Source of the DNA: an uncultured Cellvibrionales bacterium | GTDB lineage: Bacteria; Pseudomonadota; Gammaproteobacteria; Pseudomonadales; Cellvibrionaceae | Assembly: GCA_913020115.1 (NCBI GenBank) | Contig: CAJWBQ010000025.1 | Location: forward strand, 1 to 64,000 | Direction: 5' to 3' | Length of the DNA stretch: 64,000 nucleotides | Part shown: positions 61,172 through 64,000 of the stretch, piece after piece | How the letters are laid out: every line of letters starts with the position of its first letter | Position numbering within the stretch: the stretch's first letter is position 1 | Program-made: the position numbers and the translations under genes | Notes under the pieces: generated by a model | Told to the model about the DNA's origin: nothing | Database searches by the model: none | Seen by the model: the letters and a program-made list of their open reading frames with translations, nothing else

Positions 61172-63940
61172 ATGTCTGAACCTTCTACGCCTGAGCAATC
61201 TGGCCCCCTAGTTCTAGTCGATGGCTCTTCCTACTTATATCGCGCCTTTCATGCGTTGCCTCCCTTAAACAATTCCAAGGGTCAGGCGACCGGTGCGGTG
61301 AAGGGGGTGATCAACATGATGCGGCGTTTGCGCAAAGATTACCCAAACAGTGAAGTGGGGGTGATATTTGACGCTAAAGGGAAAACCTTCCGAGACGACA
61401 TTTATCCCGAATACAAAGCTAATCGCCCACCCATGCCCGACGAGCTGAGAACCCAGGTTCAGCCCATACACGATATTATTCGCGCTATGGGTCTGCCTTT
61501 GTTTGTGATTGATGAAGTAGAGGCCGATGACGTTATTGGCACATTGGCTCGTCTGGCCACTGAGCAAGGTATCAACGTGGTGGTGTCCACCGGCGATAAA
61601 GATATGGCGCAGTTGGTGAATGCCCATGTGAGCCTGGAAAACACCATGACCAACACCGTGCTCGACATTCCCGGTGTGAATGAAAAATTTGGCATCCCGC
61701 CTGAATTAATTATCGACTACTTAGCACTGATGGGCGACAAAGTAGACAACATTCCGGGTGTACCAGGAGTGGGCGAGAAAACCGCATTGGCCTTGTTGCA
61801 GGGTTTAGGCAGTCTTGATTCTATATATAGCAATTTAGAAAAGGTGCCAGAGCTGACTTTTCGTGGCGCCAAGAAGATGCCTGAGAAACTCGCCGCCAAT
61901 AAAGAGATGGCTTATCTGTCCTATGAATTGGCCACCATTAAGACCGACGTGGCCCTCGACCTAGGCCCAGCCGACATTAAGCTTACAGAGCCCGATCAAG
62001 CGGCTCTGCTAACGCTGTTCAAACATCTGGAATTTAATGGCTGGATAGCAGAGCTTGAAGACGCCAATGTTTCAACAGAATCGGCGCAAGGTGCCGCAAG
62101 CACTGAGTCCGACGCGAGCAAGGCCGTTATAGAAGAAAATTACACAACGGTTTACACCGCACAGGAGCTCGATGACTGGATTGCGAAGCTAGAGGCGGCA
62201 GAACTGTTTGCATTTGATACCGAAACCACCAGTTTAGATTACATGCAGGCGCAAATAGTGGGTGTTTCATTTGCGGTTAGCCCAGGCGAAGCGGCTTACG
62301 TGCCTGTTGGCCACGACTACATGGGCGCGCCCGCCCAGCTAGATCGAGCCTATGTCTTAGAGAAGTTGAAGCCCTTGTTAGAAAACCCTGACAAAGCGAA
62401 AGTGGGCCAGCATCTTAAATATGATCGCAATGTATTGGCTAACTACAATATTGTTTTACAGGGAATCAAATTCGATACCATGTTGGAGTCTTATGTTTTG
62501 GACTCCGTAGCCACTCGTCATGATATGGACAGCCTGGCGCTAAAATTCCTCGATAAAGAAACCGTCCATTTTGAAGACATCGCCGGCAAAGGCGTTAAGC
62601 AGCTCACCTTCAATCAGATCACCATTGAAGAAGCTTCGCCTTATGCCGCGGAAGACGCCGACATTACCCTGCGCCTTCATCAGGCAATCTGGCCCCAGCT
62701 AATGGCTTCTGAAAAACAGAAGCAAGTGTTTACCAACCTTGAAGTGCCCTTAATAGAGGTGCTTTCTGATATTGAGCGCAATGGCGCGCTGGTAGATGCC
62801 AAACGTCTTGGCGAGCAGAGCTTGGAACTTGGCGAACGAATGGAAGCGCTGCAGCGAGAAGCTTATGAGCTGGCAGGCCAAGAGTTTAACTTGGCTTCCC
62901 CTAAGCAATTGGGTGAAATTTTATTTGAGAAGCTGCAACTCCCCATATTGAAAAAAACCCCCAAAGGGGCGCCTTCAACGGCGGAAGAAGTCTTACAAGA
63001 ACTGGCTTTGGATTATCCCTTGCCCAAAGTCATCACGGCCTATCGAGGTATGTCGAAGCTTAAGTCTACCTATACTGACAAGCTGCCTTTGATGATTAAT
63101 CCTGGCACGGGCCGCATTCACACCTCTTACCATCAAGCTGTGACGGCAACTGGCCGGCTCTCATCCACCGATCCCAACTTACAGAACATTCCCATTCGCA
63201 CGGAAGAAGGGCGACGCATTCGTCAGGCCTTTGTTGCAGAAGAGGGCTATTGTTTGGTGGCGGCCGACTATTCGCAGATTGAATTGCGAATTATGGCGCA
63301 CCTCTCGGGAGACAAGGGTTTACTGAATGCCTTTGCTCAAGGCCTTGATGTGCACAAGGCTACGGCCGCTGAAGTATTTGGCGTGGGCTTAGAGACAGTG
63401 AGCAGTGATATGCGTCGCAGCGCCAAGGCCATTAACTTTGGTTTGATCTATGGCATGTCTGCTTTTGGTTTGGCGCGACAGCTGCACATTGGGCGCAAAG
63501 AAGCGCAGCAATACATTGATACCTATTTTGAGCGCTACCCTGGTGTGAAGTCTTATATGGACAATATCCGTATTGATGCCCACGAGAACGGCTTTGTTGA
63601 AACCATTATGGGCCGGCGTTTATATTTGCCGGAAATTAACGCTCGCAACAAGATGCGCCAACAGGCGGCCGAACGCACAGCCATCAACGCGCCCATGCAG
63701 GGAACCGCAGCCGATATTATTAAAACGGCCATGATTAAGGTGAGTGAATGGTTGGCTCGAGACAAAGTGGATGCGCGAATTGTGATGCAAGTGCACGATG
63801 AACTGGTGCTTGAGGTAAAAGTTGAGCAGCGCGAAGCCATTTCTGATGAACTGTGTCGCATCATGTCTGCAGCGGCAAACTTAGATGTGCCACTTTTAGT
63901 GGAGGCTGGTTTTGGTGAGAACTGGGATGAAGCGCACTAA
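61172..63940 (+). CDS. polA: DNA polymerase I
   Basis: PolA fills gaps and removes RNA primers. The 922 residues contain an N-terminal 5' nuclease (LVDGSSYLYRAFHALPPL, KANRPPMPDELR, GDKVDNIPGVPGVG). A 3'-5' exonuclease follows, with FAFDTETTSLDYM near residue 346 and later acidic motifs. The polymerase domain has TATGRLSSTDPNLQNIP, AADYSQIELRIMAHLSGD, RRSAKAINFGLIYGMSAFGLA and VMQVHDELVLEV. All three domains look active. The last 60 bases of the window after the stop hold nothing recognisable. Confidence 0.98.
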   Translation: MSEPSTPEQSGPLVLVDGSSYLYRAFHALPPLNNSKGQATGAVKGVINMMRRLRKDYPNSEVGVIFDAKGKTFRDDIYPEYKANRPPMPDELRTQVQPIHDIIRAMGLPLFVIDEVEADDVIGTLARLATEQGINVVVSTGDKDMAQLVNAHVSLENTMTNTVLDIPGVNEKFGIPPELIIDYLALMGDKVDNIPGVPGVGEKTALALLQGLGSLDSIYSNLEKVPELTFRGAKKMPEKLAANKEMAYLSYELATIKTDVALDLGPADIKLTEPDQAALLTLFKHLEFNGWIAELEDANVSTESAQGAASTESDASKAVIEENYTTVYTAQELDDWIAKLEAAELFAFDTETTSLDYMQAQIVGVSFAVSPGEAAYVPVGHDYMGAPAQLDRAYVLEKLKPLLENPDKAKVGQHLKYDRNVLANYNIVLQGIKFDTMLESYVLDSVATRHDMDSLALKFLDKETVHFEDIAGKGVKQLTFNQITIEEASPYAAEDADITLRLHQAIWPQLMASEKQKQVFTNLEVPLIEVLSDIERNGALVDAKRLGEQSLELGERMEALQREAYELAGQEFNLASPKQLGEILFEKLQLPILKKTPKGAPSTAEEVLQELALDYPLPKVITAYRGMSKLKSTYTDKLPLMINPGTGRIHTSYHQAVTATGRLSSTDPNLQNIPIRTEEGRRIRQAFVAEEGYCLVAADYSQIELRIMAHLSGDKGLLNAFAQGLDVHKATAAEVFGVGLETVSSDMRRSAKAINFGLIYGMSAFGLARQLHIGRKEAQQYIDTYFERYPGVKSYMDNIRIDAHENGFVETIMGRRLYLPEINARNKMRQQAAERTAINAPMQGTAADIIKTAMIKVSEWLARDKVDARIVMQVHDELVLEVKVEQREAISDELCRIMSAAANLDVPLLVEAGFGENWDEAH

Positions 63941-64000
63941 TCTGTATGAATTATAATCAATCGGATTGGTTTTCGAACAAAATAAAAAATATTTAAATTG

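Noticed and set aside
63941..64000. Spot 42-like small RNA gene downstream of polA
   Set aside because: Only 60 bases remain in the window and no matching sequence or promoter can be seen.

Overview
The window is a stretch of core bacterial chromosome around the replication origin. Gene order (glmS-glmU-atp-parB-parA-rsmG-mnmG / mnmE-yidC-yidD-rnpA-rpmH / dnaA-dnaN-recF-gyrB), the protein sequences and the aa3-type oxidase cluster with ctaG, DUF2909, SURF1, ctaA, ctaB and SCO point to a Gammaproteobacterium related to Pseudomonas, most plausibly a marine Cellvibrionales-type organism. That placement is inferred from family knowledge; no database search was run. Almost every gene is intact and of normal length. 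No tRNA, rRNA, CRISPR array, prophage or complete insertion sequence was seen.

Layout. 1-9710 (minus strand): the ATP synthase operon atpIBEFHAGDC reads from a clear sigma70 promoter upstream of atpI to a strong terminator after atpC, followed by glmU and a truncated glmS. 9743-14087 (minus): mnmG-rsmG-parA-parB, coupling tRNA/rRNA modification to chromosome partition. 14088-14765: a non-coding, AT-rich region with DnaA boxes, laid out like E. coli oriC. 14766-18691 (minus): mnmE, then the rpmH-rnpA-yidD-yidC ribosome/RNase P/membrane insertion operon. 18692-19141: a second DnaA-box region, as at the Pseudomonas origin. 19142-25406 (plus): dnaA-dnaN-recF-gyrB, with two parS-like sites inside recF. 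25407-25736: a hairpin and a compact inverted-repeat element.

25737-30057 (minus): glyQ-glyS-gmhB-acyltransferase. 30221-31096 (plus): a lipid A-type acyltransferase. 31093-36791 (minus): def-fmt-rsmB-trkA-trkH; def lacks an ATG at the homologous start. 36969-42219 (plus): a LysM protein, dprA, purE, tsaC, hemF and aroE. Then come a gamma-carbonic anhydrase (minus), prlC and a YheV-like zinc ribbon (plus), a 13-copy hexanucleotide repeat, an unrecognised protein and a MATE transporter (both minus). 47836-56642 (mostly plus): the cytochrome c oxidase structural and assembly cluster. 56625-60336: a His/Tyr/Arg-rich secreted protein and the zinc regulon zur-znuC-znuB / znuA, with a Zur-type palindrome between zur and znuA. 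60337-61171: hairpins, a small secreted protein of unknown function and GTAACA repeats. 61172-63940: polA.

No wholly new multi-gene system was found. The observations most worth a second look are the two alternative origin regions, an exact FNR/Anr half-site pair inside the atp operon, the AUC/UUG start of def, the SCO-like CX3C protein in the oxidase cluster, the inverted-repeat element after gyrB, the TCTTGG array, and the uncharacterised secreted proteins near the zinc genes and polA.
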